Position numbers and translations under genes: made by a program | Notes under the pieces: model-generated | Told to the model about the DNA's origin: nothing | The model's input: only the letters and a program-made list of their open reading frames with translations | Database searches by the model: none | Part shown: piece by piece, positions 35,134 to 43,100 of the stretch | Position numbering within the stretch: the stretch's first letter is position 1 | How the letters are laid out: every line of letters starts with the position of its first letter | From: Bin95 sp965220855 | GTDB lineage: Bacteria > Pseudomonadota > Alphaproteobacteria > Bin95 | Direction: 5' to 3' | Length of the DNA: 64,000 nucleotides | Assembly (NCBI GenBank): GCA_965220855.1 | Contig: CBDCQY010000001.1 | Span: 2,294,001 to 2,358,000 of the forward strand

Positions 35134-36552
35134 ATGACTCCCGAGGAGTTCCGCGCCCACGGCCACCGCTTCGTGGACTGGATGGCGGACTATATGACGG
35201 AGGTGGAGCGCCTGCCGGTGCGCGCGCAGACGCCGCCGGGCGCCATCGCCGACGCCCTGCCCGCCGCCCCGCCCGAAGACCCGGAGCCGCTGGAGGCGGT
35301 GTTCGAGGATTTCCGGCGGATCGTCATGCCCGGCATGACGCATTGGCAGCATCCACGCTTCTTCGCCTATTTCCCGGCCAATTCCAGCCCGCCCTCGGTG
35401 CTGGCGGAGATGCTGACGGCCGCGCTCGGCGCGCAATGCATGTTGTGGCAGACCTCGCCGGCGGCCACCGAGCTGGAGACGCGGATGCTGGAGTGGCTCG
35501 GACAGGCGGTCGGCCTGCCCGAAGGCTTCGCCGGCGTCATCCAGGATTCGGCCTCTTCCGCCATCCTCTGCGCGCTGCTGACGGCGCGCGAGCGGGCCAC
35601 GGGCTGGGCGGCGAACGAGCGAGGCCTGGCCGAGGCGGGCGCGCCGCTGGCGGTCTATACCTCCGACCAGGCGCATTCCGCGACCGAGAAGGGCGCAAAG
35701 ATCGCCGGCTACGGCCGCGAGCGGGTCCGCCTTATCGAGACCGGCGAGGATTTCGCCATGCGGGCCGACGCGCTGGAAGCGGCCATTCGCCGCGACCGCG
35801 AGGCCGGTCTCCGGCCGGCCTGCATCGTGGCCAGCCTCGGAACCACCGGCGTCGGCGCGATCGACCGGCTGGACGAGATCGGCCGGATCGCGGAGCGCGA
35901 GGGCGTGTTCTTCCATGTCGATGCGGCCTGGGCGGGCGGCGCGCTGGTCTGCGAGGAGCATCGCTGGATGCTCCGGGGGATCGAGACGGTCGATAGCCTG
36001 GTCTTCAACCCGCATAAATGGCTGCTGACCAATTTCGACTGCTCGGCGCATTTCGTCCGCGATCCGGAGGCGCTGGTCCGCACGCTCTCGATCCTGCCGG
36101 CTTTCCTGCAAAGCCGCGAGGCCGGCGCGGTGATCGACTATCGCGACTGGAGCGTGCCGCTCGGCCGGCGGTTTCGCGCGCTCAAGCTCTGGTTCGTGCT
36201 GCGCTGCTACGGGCTGGCGGGGCTGCGCGCGCTCATTCGCAGGCATGTAGCGCTGGCGGAGTGGCTGGAGGCCGAGATGCGGGCGCATCCCGATTTCGAG
36301 CTGATGGCGCCCCGCTCGCTGTCGCTGATCAATTTCCGCTACGCGCCGGCGGGAGCCGAAGGGCTCGACGAACTCAATGAGCGCCTGCTGCACGCGCTCA
36401 ACGACGAGGGGCGCATCTATCTGACGCAGAACCGGGTGCGCGGCGCATACGCCATCCGCGTCTCCATCGGGCAGACGACGACGGAGCGCGTCCATGTCGA
36501 ACAGGCCTGGGCCGCGATCCGCGAGACGGCCGGGCGGTTGGGGCGGCCATGA
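35134..36552 (+). CDS. Pyridoxal-dependent aromatic amino acid decarboxylase
   Basis: This 472-residue group II decarboxylase resembles tryptophan/DOPA decarboxylases. It has HPRFFAYFPANSSPPSVLAEML, the HSATEKGAKIAG segment, DAAWAGG with the aspartate that holds the PLP nitrogen, and the Schiff-base lysine K295 in NPHKWLLTNFDCS. The catalytic loop region and C-terminal VSIGQTTTERVHVEQAW fit. Start at ATG 35134, inside a longer open frame. It heads an operon with a PhnD-like protein (four-base overlap) and a TPR protein. The natural substrate is unknown; phenylalanine, tyrosine and tryptophan are candidates. Confidence 0.9.
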   Translation: MTPEEFRAHGHRFVDWMADYMTEVERLPVRAQTPPGAIADALPAAPPEDPEPLEAVFEDFRRIVMPGMTHWQHPRFFAYFPANSSPPSVLAEMLTAALGAQCMLWQTSPAATELETRMLEWLGQAVGLPEGFAGVIQDSASSAILCALLTARERATGWAANERGLAEAGAPLAVYTSDQAHSATEKGAKIAGYGRERVRLIETGEDFAMRADALEAAIRRDREAGLRPACIVASLGTTGVGAIDRLDEIGRIAEREGVFFHVDAAWAGGALVCEEHRWMLRGIETVDSLVFNPHKWLLTNFDCSAHFVRDPEALVRTLSILPAFLQSREAGAVIDYRDWSVPLGRRFRALKLWFVLRCYGLAGLRALIRRHVALAEWLEAEMRAHPDFELMAPRSLSLINFRYAPAGAEGLDELNERLLHALNDEGRIYLTQNRVRGAYAIRVSIGQTTTERVHVEQAWAAIRETAGRLGRP

Positions 36553-37361
36553 GGTTCGTTTCCAACGCCCGCATGTATGCCGTCAGCCCGGCTGCCGAGG
36601 CGGAGTGGCGGGCGCTGATCGCGCATGTCGCCCGCGACGCGGACGCCTCCTTCGATTATCTGCCCTACGGCGCTCCGCAGCCGCTGGAGGCGCTCTGGCG
36701 GCGCCCCGACCTCGGCTGCGTGCAGATGTGCGGCTACCCCATCGCGCTCGGCGTCGCGACCGTGACGCCGCTCGCATCGCCCGTTCCGGCCGCGCCATGG
36801 GCCGAGGGCCGGGCGGTCTATCGCAGCGACCTGATCGTTCGCAGGAACGCGCCCTATGAAACCCTCCCGGAGACGTTCGGCGGCATCGTCGGCTGGACCG
36901 TCGAGCACTCGCATTCGGGCTTCAATGCGCTGCGCCACCATCTGCTGCCCTGGCGGGAAGACGGCCGGGACCGGCTCTACCGGAACGCGATCGGCCATCT
37001 GGTGACGGCCCGGCGCATTCTCGACAGCGTGATTGCGGGCGACATCGATATCGGGCCGCTCGACGCCTATTGGCACATGCTGATGCGAAAATACGAGCCG
37101 GCGCTGACGGAGCAGGTTCGTATCCTGGAATCGACCGCGACCGCGCCCATGCCGGCCTTCGTCGCCGCGCCGGCCCTGCCGGAGCCGACGGTCGCGCGGC
37201 TGCGCGCGGCCTTTGCGGCGGCGCATCGCCAGCCCTGGTTCGCGCATTTCCGCGAGACGCTGCTGATCGAAGGCTTCCGGCCGGTGACGCAGGAGAGCTT
37301 CGAGCCGACGATGGAATGGGATCGGGCCGCGAAGGCGGCGGGCTACGATGCGCCCGCCTGA
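36549..37361 (+). CDS. PhnD-like (phosphate/phosphonate-type) periplasmic-binding-fold protein without signal peptide
   Basis: This 270-residue protein has the fold pattern of phosphonate-binding PhnD family proteins (MRFVSNARMYAVSPAAEAEWRALI, then FDYLPYGAPQPLEALW, GCVQMCGYPIAL, VYRSDLIVRRN and HSGFNALRHHLL). It lacks a signal peptide and begins directly with the first beta strand, so it should stay in the cytoplasm. ATG overlaps the decarboxylase stop (ATGA) and the 3' end overlaps the TPR gene. No transporter permease is near. A ligand-sensing or enzyme-like role seems more likely than transport, but this is inference. Confidence 0.72.
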   Translation: MRFVSNARMYAVSPAAEAEWRALIAHVARDADASFDYLPYGAPQPLEALWRRPDLGCVQMCGYPIALGVATVTPLASPVPAAPWAEGRAVYRSDLIVRRNAPYETLPETFGGIVGWTVEHSHSGFNALRHHLLPWREDGRDRLYRNAIGHLVTARRILDSVIAGDIDIGPLDAYWHMLMRKYEPALTEQVRILESTATAPMPAFVAAPALPEPTVARLRAAFAAAHRQPWFAHFRETLLIEGFRPVTQESFEPTMEWDRAAKAAGYDAPA

Positions 37362-39048
37362 CCCCGGAGACGGCGCGGGCGCGCCCTACCCGTTCGATCT
37401 CGGCCCCCTGTCGCGCAAGATTGCGACGGGCTCGGAGGCCGCCCAGCTCTGGTTCGACCGCGGCCTCGCCTGGGCCTTCGCCTTCAATCACGACGAGGCG
37501 GTCGCCTGCTTCCGGCGAGCGGCGGAGGCGGACCCGTCCTGCGCCATGGCCCGGTGGGGCATCGCCTGTGCGTCGGGGCCGTTCTACAACCGGGCGTGGA
37601 TTCGCTATTCGGACGCCGAGCTCGCCGAAATTTTGCCGGTCTGCCATGGAGAGGCCGAGGCGGCCGTGGCGCTGGCCGGCGCGGCCACGCCGGCGGAGCA
37701 GAGCCTGATCCACGCTCTCGCAAGGCGCTATCGCAACGGGCATGAGCGCGACCGCGAGGTGCTGAACGCCTGGCACCGCGACTATGCCGACGCGATGCGC
37801 GACGTCTGCCGGGCGCACCCCGACGATCCCGACATCGCCGCCCTCTACGCCGAGGCGGCGATCACCTGCACGCCCCGCCGGCTGTGGAACCTGAAGACGG
37901 GCGAGCCGGACCCCGACGCGCGCACGCTGGAAGTGCTGCCGGTGCTGGAGCGCTGGATGGAGCGGCTCGAAGGCGGCGGCGGCCCGGTGCATCCCGGCAT
38001 TCCGCATATGTATATCCACACGCTGGAAATGTCGCCCTTCCCCGAGCGCGCGCTGAAGGCCGCCGACCTGCTGCGCGGCTTCGCGCCCGATGCGGGCCAT
38101 ATGGAGCACATGCCGGCGCATATCTATGTGCTGTGCGGCGACTATGCGCAGTCGGTCTCGCAGAGCGAGCGCGCGGTGCGGGCGGACGAGAAATATCTCG
38201 CCTTTGCCGGCGACGCGAACTTCTACACCACCGCCCGCTGCCACGATCTCCATCTGTTCATGTATGCGGCCATGTTTCTCGGCCAATATGGCAAGGCCGC
38301 TCAGGCGGCCGAACGCATCCGGGAGATCGCCAAGCCGGAGCTGATCGCCTGGAGCGCGCCCTTCATGGCGTCCATTCTCGACGGCTACGCCGCCATGCGC
38401 CTGCATGTCCCGGTGCGCTTCGGCCGCTGGCGCGAGCTGGTCGCGTCGCGCGGACCGGAAGATGCGCGCCTCCGCCCGATCGGGGTTGCGATGCACGCCT
38501 ACGCGCGGGGCGTGGCGGCGGCGGCGCTCGGCCGGATCGGCGAGGCGGAAGCCGCCCGGCAGGCGTTCGACGCGGCGGCCGCCGCCATTCCCGAGGATGC
38601 GATCTTTCTCAGCAACACGATCCGCGACATGCTCCGCGTCGGCGAGGCCATGCTGGACGGCGAGCTGGACTATCGGAAGGGCCATTACGACCGCGCCTTC
38701 GCCAGCCTCCGGCTGGCGGTCTCGCGCGACGATTCGCTCAACTACACCGAGCCCTGGGCGTGGATGCACCCGCCGCGCCATGCGCTGGGCGCGCTGCTGG
38801 CCGAGCAGGGCGAGTTCCGGGAGGCCGAGCGCGTCTTCCGCGCCGATCTCGGTTACAGCAACGACCTGCCGCGCTGCTGCCAGCATCCCGACAATGTATG
38901 GGCCTTGCAGGGGCTGGCGGAATGCGTCGAGCAGAGCGGAGACGCCAACGAACTCCGCCTGCTCCGCCAGCGGCTCGACTTCGCCAGGGCGCGCGCCGAT
39001 ATCCCCATAGAAAGCGCCTGCTTCTGCCGCACCGCAACTGCGGGCTAA
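37348..39048 (+). CDS. Tetratricopeptide repeat protein
   Basis: This 566-residue soluble protein has TPR-like helical pairs: LWFDRGLAWAFAFNHDEAVACFRRAAEADPSCAMARWGIAC near the N-terminus, a central part with PHMYIHTLEMSPFPERALKAADLLRGFAPDAGHMEHMPAHIYVLCGDYAQSV and another pair near 470-540. The motif HMPAHIYVLCGDY is characteristic of a poorly described TPR family in alphaproteobacteria and actinobacteria. It has no signal peptide or membrane helix. Its start overlaps the PhnD-like gene by 14 bases. Function is unknown. The last residues contain CFCRTATAG. Confidence 0.82.
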   Translation: MRPPDPGDGAGAPYPFDLGPLSRKIATGSEAAQLWFDRGLAWAFAFNHDEAVACFRRAAEADPSCAMARWGIACASGPFYNRAWIRYSDAELAEILPVCHGEAEAAVALAGAATPAEQSLIHALARRYRNGHERDREVLNAWHRDYADAMRDVCRAHPDDPDIAALYAEAAITCTPRRLWNLKTGEPDPDARTLEVLPVLERWMERLEGGGGPVHPGIPHMYIHTLEMSPFPERALKAADLLRGFAPDAGHMEHMPAHIYVLCGDYAQSVSQSERAVRADEKYLAFAGDANFYTTARCHDLHLFMYAAMFLGQYGKAAQAAERIREIAKPELIAWSAPFMASILDGYAAMRLHVPVRFGRWRELVASRGPEDARLRPIGVAMHAYARGVAAAALGRIGEAEAARQAFDAAAAAIPEDAIFLSNTIRDMLRVGEAMLDGELDYRKGHYDRAFASLRLAVSRDDSLNYTEPWAWMHPPRHALGALLAEQGEFREAERVFRADLGYSNDLPRCCQHPDNVWALQGLAECVEQSGDANELRLLRQRLDFARARADIPIESACFCRTATAG

Positions 39049-39269
39049 CCGGCGCGGGCGATGACGAAGCGGTAGGGCAGGTCCGTCTCCTCCGTCTCGA
39101 TCAGCGCATGGCCTTCGGTGTCGCAGAAATGGCGCATGTCGATGGAGGAGGCCGGGTCGTCGGCCAGCACTTCCAGACGCGCGCCGGGCGCCATCGCCTT
39201 CAGGCGCTTGCGGGCGCGCAGCACCGGCAGCGGGCAGCGCAGGCCGGTGGCGTCGAGCGTCTCGGCCAT
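39045..39269 (-). CDS. TusA family sulfurtransferase
   Basis: This 74-residue protein has the TusA/SirA fold with the active cysteine C12 in DATGLRCPLPVLRARKRL. Members carry persulfide sulfur to acceptors such as TusBCD or sulfur-oxidising enzymes. It ends with a beta-strand LPYRFVIARA typical of the family. It is separated by four bases from a persulfide-dioxygenase-like gene on the same strand and its 3' end overlaps the TPR gene stop. The pairing suggests handling of sulfane sulfur or persulfides rather than tRNA thiolation. Confidence 0.92.
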   Translation of the reverse strand: MAETLDATGLRCPLPVLRARKRLKAMAPGARLEVLADDPASSIDMRHFCDTEGHALIETEETDLPYRFVIARAG

Positions 39270-39273
39270 GGCG

Positions 39274-40140
39274 TCAGAAGGCGTTGAGCGGAATCTTGAG
39301 ATAGGCGCGGCCGTTGCTTTCCGGCTCCGGCAGGTCGCCGCCGCGCATGTTCACCTGGATGGAGGGCAGCAGCAGGGCCGGCACGCCGAGCGTGCGGTCG
39401 CGCTCGGTGCGCATGGCGACGAAGGCCGCCTCGTCGATGCCGTCGCGCACATGCCGGTTGGCGGCGCGCTCCTCGCGCACGGTGGTCTCCCAGGCGACCG
39501 GCCTTCCGCCGGGCGCATAGTCGTGCCCGACGAAGATGCGCGTCTCCGGCGGCAGCGCCAGGATGCGCCGCGCGGAGCGGAAGAGCGCATGGGCGTCGCC
39601 GCCCGGAAAATCGCAGCGCGCGGTGCCGAAATCCGGCATGAACACCGTGTCGCCGGTGAAGGCCGCATCGCCGATGACATAGGTGACGCAGGCCGGCGTA
39701 TGCCCGGGCGTGTGCAGCACCCGCGCCGGAACGCGCCCGACCTCGAAGCGCGCCTCGTCGTCGAACAGCCGGTCGAATTGCGAGCCGTCGGCCAGGAACT
39801 CCTGCGGCAGGTTGTAGATGTCCTTGAACACAGCCTGGACAGCGACGATATGGCTGCCGATGGCGGTCCGCCCGCCGAGCTGGCGCTGCAGGAAGGCGCC
39901 GGCGCTCAGATGGTCGGCATGGACATGGGTTTCGAGGATCCAGTCCACCGCGAGGCCGCGCTCGCGGACGCGCGCCGCCAGTCCTTCGGCGAAGGCCGTG
40001 CCAATCCGCCCGGCATGGATGTCGTAGTCCAGGACGGGATCGACGATCGCCGCGCGGCCCGTCTCCGGGCAGGAGACGATGTAGCTCACCGTCGCGCTTG
40101 CCTCGTGAAACAGCGCCTCGACCTGCGGCTTTTCAGCCAT
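39274..40140 (-). CDS. MBL-fold persulfide dioxygenase-like hydrolase
   Basis: This 288-residue metallo-beta-lactamase-fold protein resembles ETHE1 and Blh-type persulfide dioxygenases. The motif ETHVHADHLSAG gives H72, H74, D76 and H77; later metal ligands lie in LHTPGHTPACVTYVIGD, and FGTARCDFPGGDAHALFRS and GHDY are typical of this branch. Such enzymes oxidise glutathione persulfide to sulfite. I used the ATG at 40140 (MAEKPQVEAL), nine bases inside the open frame. It is followed by a TusA-like gene in the same operon and is divergent from the enoyl-CoA hydratase. Confidence 0.9.
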   Translation of the reverse strand: MAEKPQVEALFHEASATVSYIVSCPETGRAAIVDPVLDYDIHAGRIGTAFAEGLAARVRERGLAVDWILETHVHADHLSAGAFLQRQLGGRTAIGSHIVAVQAVFKDIYNLPQEFLADGSQFDRLFDDEARFEVGRVPARVLHTPGHTPACVTYVIGDAAFTGDTVFMPDFGTARCDFPGGDAHALFRSARRILALPPETRIFVGHDYAPGGRPVAWETTVREERAANRHVRDGIDEAAFVAMRTERDRTLGVPALLLPSIQVNMRGGDLPEPESNGRAYLKIPLNAF

Positions 40141-40205
40141 GAGTGGCACTCCCCCGACAAGAGCCGCTATATCTACACCCGATTCGCCAACCGGAGAATG
40201 CAGCC

Positions 40206-40958
40206 GTGAGCGCGCCCCTGATCGACTACCGCTCCGAAAACGACATCGCGACCATCACCCTCAACCGGCCGGACAAGATGAACGCCCTGTCCAACGGCCT
40301 GGTCGCCGAGCTGATCGACGCCTTCCAGCGCCTGCAGGACGGCAGCGACCGCGTGGCCATCCTGACCGGGGCGGGCGAGCGCGCCTTCTCGGTCGGGGCC
40401 GACCTGCGCGACCCGCCGCGCGACCCGGAGCTCTGGGAATGCATGCCGGGCGTGGGCGTCATGGTGGACAAGCCGATCGTCGCCGCCGTGCACGGCTATT
40501 GCGTCGGCGGGGCCTTCTGCCTGGTCGAGTTCTGCGATCTCGCGGTTGCGGACGAGACCGCCGACTTCTTCTACCCCGAAGCGCAGATCGGCTTTTGCGG
40601 CGGCCTGATCGCCGGCCTGGCGGCGCGCATCCCGCACAAGCTGGCGATGGAGTTCATGATGACCGGCCGGCATGTCGATGCGGCCCGCGCCGCCGATATC
40701 GGCATGGTCAACCGCGCCGTGCCGAAGGGCGAGGCGCTGGCGGCGGCGATGGAATATGCCGAGGTGCTGCGCGACAGCGCGCCGCTGGTGCTGCGCACGG
40801 TCAAGCGCTTCGTGCGCGACACGGTGGTGGCGCGCGGCCCCTCCGAGCTGCAGGCGCTGGCGCGGCGCGAGCTGCTGTCGATCAGCCGCAGCGAAGACCA
40901 GAAGGAGGGCGGACGCGCCTTCCGCGAGAAGCGCAAGCCGGCCTTCAAGGGGCGCTGA
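40206..40958 (+). CDS. Enoyl-CoA hydratase/isomerase family protein
   Basis: This 250-residue crotonase-fold protein has ITLNRPDKMNALSNGLV, GAGERAFSVGADLRD and KPIVAAVHGYCVGGAFCLVEFCDLAVAD, which form the CoA-binding and oxyanion region. The glutamate positions typical of hydratases are not conserved clearly: the second catalytic position in EAQIGFCGGLIAGLAARI is replaced, so it may be a related isomerase or hydrolase. I chose GTG 40206 because GGAGA stands upstream, whereas ATG 40143 overlaps the divergent gene. It may act with the acyl-CoA ligase elsewhere in the window, but nothing links them physically. Confidence 0.87.
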   Translation: MSAPLIDYRSENDIATITLNRPDKMNALSNGLVAELIDAFQRLQDGSDRVAILTGAGERAFSVGADLRDPPRDPELWECMPGVGVMVDKPIVAAVHGYCVGGAFCLVEFCDLAVADETADFFYPEAQIGFCGGLIAGLAARIPHKLAMEFMMTGRHVDAARAADIGMVNRAVPKGEALAAAMEYAEVLRDSAPLVLRTVKRFVRDTVVARGPSELQALARRELLSISRSEDQKEGGRAFREKRKPAFKGR

Positions 40959-41031
40959 TCGCCGCCGCGCCCCTGTCGGCGCGAGCCGGCAACGGGCATA
41001 GTGGCGCCCTGCCCTTCGCCCTCCCATCGGA

Positions 41032-41751
41032 ATGGAGAAAGCCTTGACCCGATTGACCGAAGACGACCTGGCCGCGCTGCGCGCCCTCGACACGCCCACT
41101 ATCTGCAATGCGCTGGAGGTGGTGGCCGGCTGCCGGCTGAACACCGGCTTCACCGTCGAGCCGCTGGTCTGCCCGTTTCCCGACCTGCCGCCGATCGTCG
41201 GCTATGCGCGCACCGGCGCGATCCGCTCGCAATATCCGTCCGCCGTCGGCGGCGGCGAGGCGGCGAAGCTGCGCGTGGCCTATTACGACTATGTGGCCCA
41301 TGGCGGGCCGGCCCCGCAGATCGTCGTGCTGCAGGACCTGGATGGCCCCCGCGCCGGCTTCGGCGCCTTCTGGGGCGAGGTCAACTCCAGCATCCACAAG
41401 GCGCTCGGCTGCCTGGGCGTGGTGACCGACGGCTGCATCCGCGACATCCCGGACTGGGCCGAGGGCTTCCAGGCCGTCGCCGGCTCGATCAAGCCCGCCC
41501 ATGCGCATGTGCATGTGGTGGATTTCGGCGGCCAGGTCAGCGTCGCCGGCATGATCGTCGCCAGCGGCGATCTGGTGCACGCCGACCGCCATGGCGCGGC
41601 GGTGATCCCGCTCGACCAGGCGCGCGAGGTGCCGAAGGCGGCGGCGGAGGTCGCGGCCAAGGAGAAGGTGATCCTCGACATCTGCCGGGGCCGGGACTTC
41701 AGCTTCGAGAAGCTGAAGCGCGCCATGCTGGGACCGGAAGACGTGCACTGA
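41032..41751 (+). CDS. RraA family protein
   Basis: This 239-residue protein belongs to the RraA/4-hydroxy-4-methyl-2-oxoglutarate aldolase superfamily. Features are LDTPTICNALE, GAFWGEVNSSIHKALGCLGVVTDGCIRDI and HVHVVDFGGQVSVAGMIVASGDLVHADRHGAAVIP, holding the substrate arginine and metal-binding aspartate of aldolase members. It is longer than the RNase E inhibitor type, which favours an aldolase or decarboxylase role. The start could instead be TTG 41044, for which GGAG at 41034 is well placed. It lies 72 bases downstream of the enoyl-CoA hydratase gene. Confidence 0.85.
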   Translation: MEKALTRLTEDDLAALRALDTPTICNALEVVAGCRLNTGFTVEPLVCPFPDLPPIVGYARTGAIRSQYPSAVGGGEAAKLRVAYYDYVAHGGPAPQIVVLQDLDGPRAGFGAFWGEVNSSIHKALGCLGVVTDGCIRDIPDWAEGFQAVAGSIKPAHAHVHVVDFGGQVSVAGMIVASGDLVHADRHGAAVIPLDQAREVPKAAAEVAAKEKVILDICRGRDFSFEKLKRAMLGPEDVH

Positions 41752-41783
41752 AACCCGCCGGACGCTTGCCCTGGTCGCCGCCC

Positions 41784-42308
41784 ATGCGCCTGCTTCTGTT
41801 GCCGCTGGCCGCCATGGCCGGCCTGGTCGCGCTCTCCAATGTGCTCGTCCAGTATCCGATCGGCGACTGGCTGACCTGGGGCGCGTTCACCTACCCGGTT
41901 TGCTTTCTGGTCACGGACCTCACCAACCGGGCGCATGGCGCGGCCATGGCCCGGCGGGTGGTCTATGTCGGCTTCGCGCTGGCGGTGCTGCTGTCGGTCG
42001 TGCTGGCGAGCCCGCGCATTGCGCTCGCTTCCGGGCTGGCCTTTCTCGTCGCCCAGCTGCTGGATGTGAGCATTTTCGACCGCCTGCGCCGCCAGACCTG
42101 GTGGCGGGCGCCGCTCATCTCCTCGCTGCTCGGCTCGGCCGTGGATACGGCGCTGTTCTTCTCCATCGCCTTCATGGACACCGGCCTGCCCTGGGTCACG
42201 CTCGGCCTCGGCGATTTCGGCGTCAAGGTCGCGGTCGCGTTGGCGATGCTGCTGCCCTTCCGCTGGCTGACGCCGCTTGCGCCGCCGGACCGCGCCGGCG
42301 CTCAATAG
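41784..42308 (+). CDS. VUT/YhhQ family transporter (queuosine precursor transporter)
   Basis: This 174-residue integral membrane protein of the YhhQ/VUT family imports queuosine precursors such as 7-cyano-7-deazaguanine. The signature TYPVCFLVTDLTNRAHG is present, and five to six hydrophobic helices are visible (for example LLLPLAAMAGLVALSNVLV, VYVGFALAVLLSVVL and LISSLLGSAVDTALFFSIA). I used ATG 41784; upstream reading overlaps the RraA gene. Its end overlaps the convergent SDR gene by seven bases. Confidence 0.9.
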   Translation: MRLLLLPLAAMAGLVALSNVLVQYPIGDWLTWGAFTYPVCFLVTDLTNRAHGAAMARRVVYVGFALAVLLSVVLASPRIALASGLAFLVAQLLDVSIFDRLRRQTWWRAPLISSLLGSAVDTALFFSIAFMDTGLPWVTLGLGDFGVKVAVALAMLLPFRWLTPLAPPDRAGAQ

Positions 42309-43060
42309 GCGGAGATGCCGCCCTCGGCCGGGATGACCGCGCCGTTCACCATGCGCGACTCGTCCGAGGCCAGAAACAGCGCGATATTGGCGATGTCCTC
42401 CGGCTCGCCGACCCCGAAGGGATATTGCTCGAAGGTGGAGACCGAACTCTCGCGCGGGCGCTCCTCGTTCGGCTGGCGGTAGCGGGCGCGGATGCGCTCG
42501 GTCAGGATCAGGCCGGGGCAGATGACATTGGCGCGCACGCCGTCATCGGCGTAGGAGCCGGCGAGCGAGCGCGTGAAGGAGATCAGCCCGCCCTTGGCGG
42601 CGGAATAGACATGCGCGGGATGGTTGCCGCGCAGCGCCACCACGGACGACACATTCACCACCGCCCCGCCGCCGCCGGCGATCATGTGCGGCAGCGCGTG
42701 CCGGCACATCAGCATCGGCCCCTTGAGATCGAGCGGGATGGTGCGCTCCCACACCTCCAGATCGACCTCGTGGATTTTCGTGTCCTCGACCACCGAGCCG
42801 CCGGCGCAGTTGAACAGCACATCGATGCGCCCGAAGCGCTCCATCGCCGCCGCAGCGCAGGCGGCGGCGGAGGCGTCGTCGGTCACATCGGTGCGCTGAA
42901 AGGCGGCCCCGGTCTCGGCCGCCGTGGCGCCGCCCGCCGCCTCGTCGATCTCCGCCGCCAGCACCCGCGCGCCCTCGCGGATGAAAATGCCGGTCGCCGC
43001 CCTGGCGATCCCCGAGCCTGCGCCGGTGATGACCGCAACCTTTCCTTCCAGGCGTCCCAT
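42302..43060 (-). CDS. SDR family NAD(P)-dependent oxidoreductase
   Basis: This 252-residue classical SDR has GAGSGIARAATG, FNCAGG, the serine of VNVSSVVAL and the catalytic Y-x3-K in HVYSAAKGGLISF. The C-terminus ESRMVNGAVIPAEGGISAY is the usual dimer element. It is divergent from the UGSC selenoprotein gene with only 40 bases between starts, so they may share regulation. The substrate is unknown; a position next to a ring-hydroxylating dioxygenase would suit a diol dehydrogenase, but this is inference. Start at ATG 43060. Confidence 0.92.
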   Translation of the reverse strand: MGRLEGKVAVITGAGSGIARAATGIFIREGARVLAAEIDEAAGGATAAETGAAFQRTDVTDDASAAACAAAAMERFGRIDVLFNCAGGSVVEDTKIHEVDLEVWERTIPLDLKGPMLMCRHALPHMIAGGGGAVVNVSSVVALRGNHPAHVYSAAKGGLISFTRSLAGSYADDGVRANVICPGLILTERIRARYRQPNEERPRESSVSTFEQYPFGVGEPEDIANIALFLASDESRMVNGAVIPAEGGISAY

Positions 43061-43063
43061 CGC

Positions 43064-43093
43064 TTGCCTCGCTCTCTCTCCCGGCGCTACTCT
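43064..43093 (+). promoter_or_regulatory. Promoter of the UGSC operon (leaderless)
   Basis: TTGCCT at 43064-43069 and TACTCT at 43088-43093 with an 18-base spacer place the transcript start near the ATG at 43101. There is no ribosome site ahead of that ATG, so the mRNA may be leaderless. Confidence 0.45.
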
Positions 43094-43100
43094 CGCGCCC

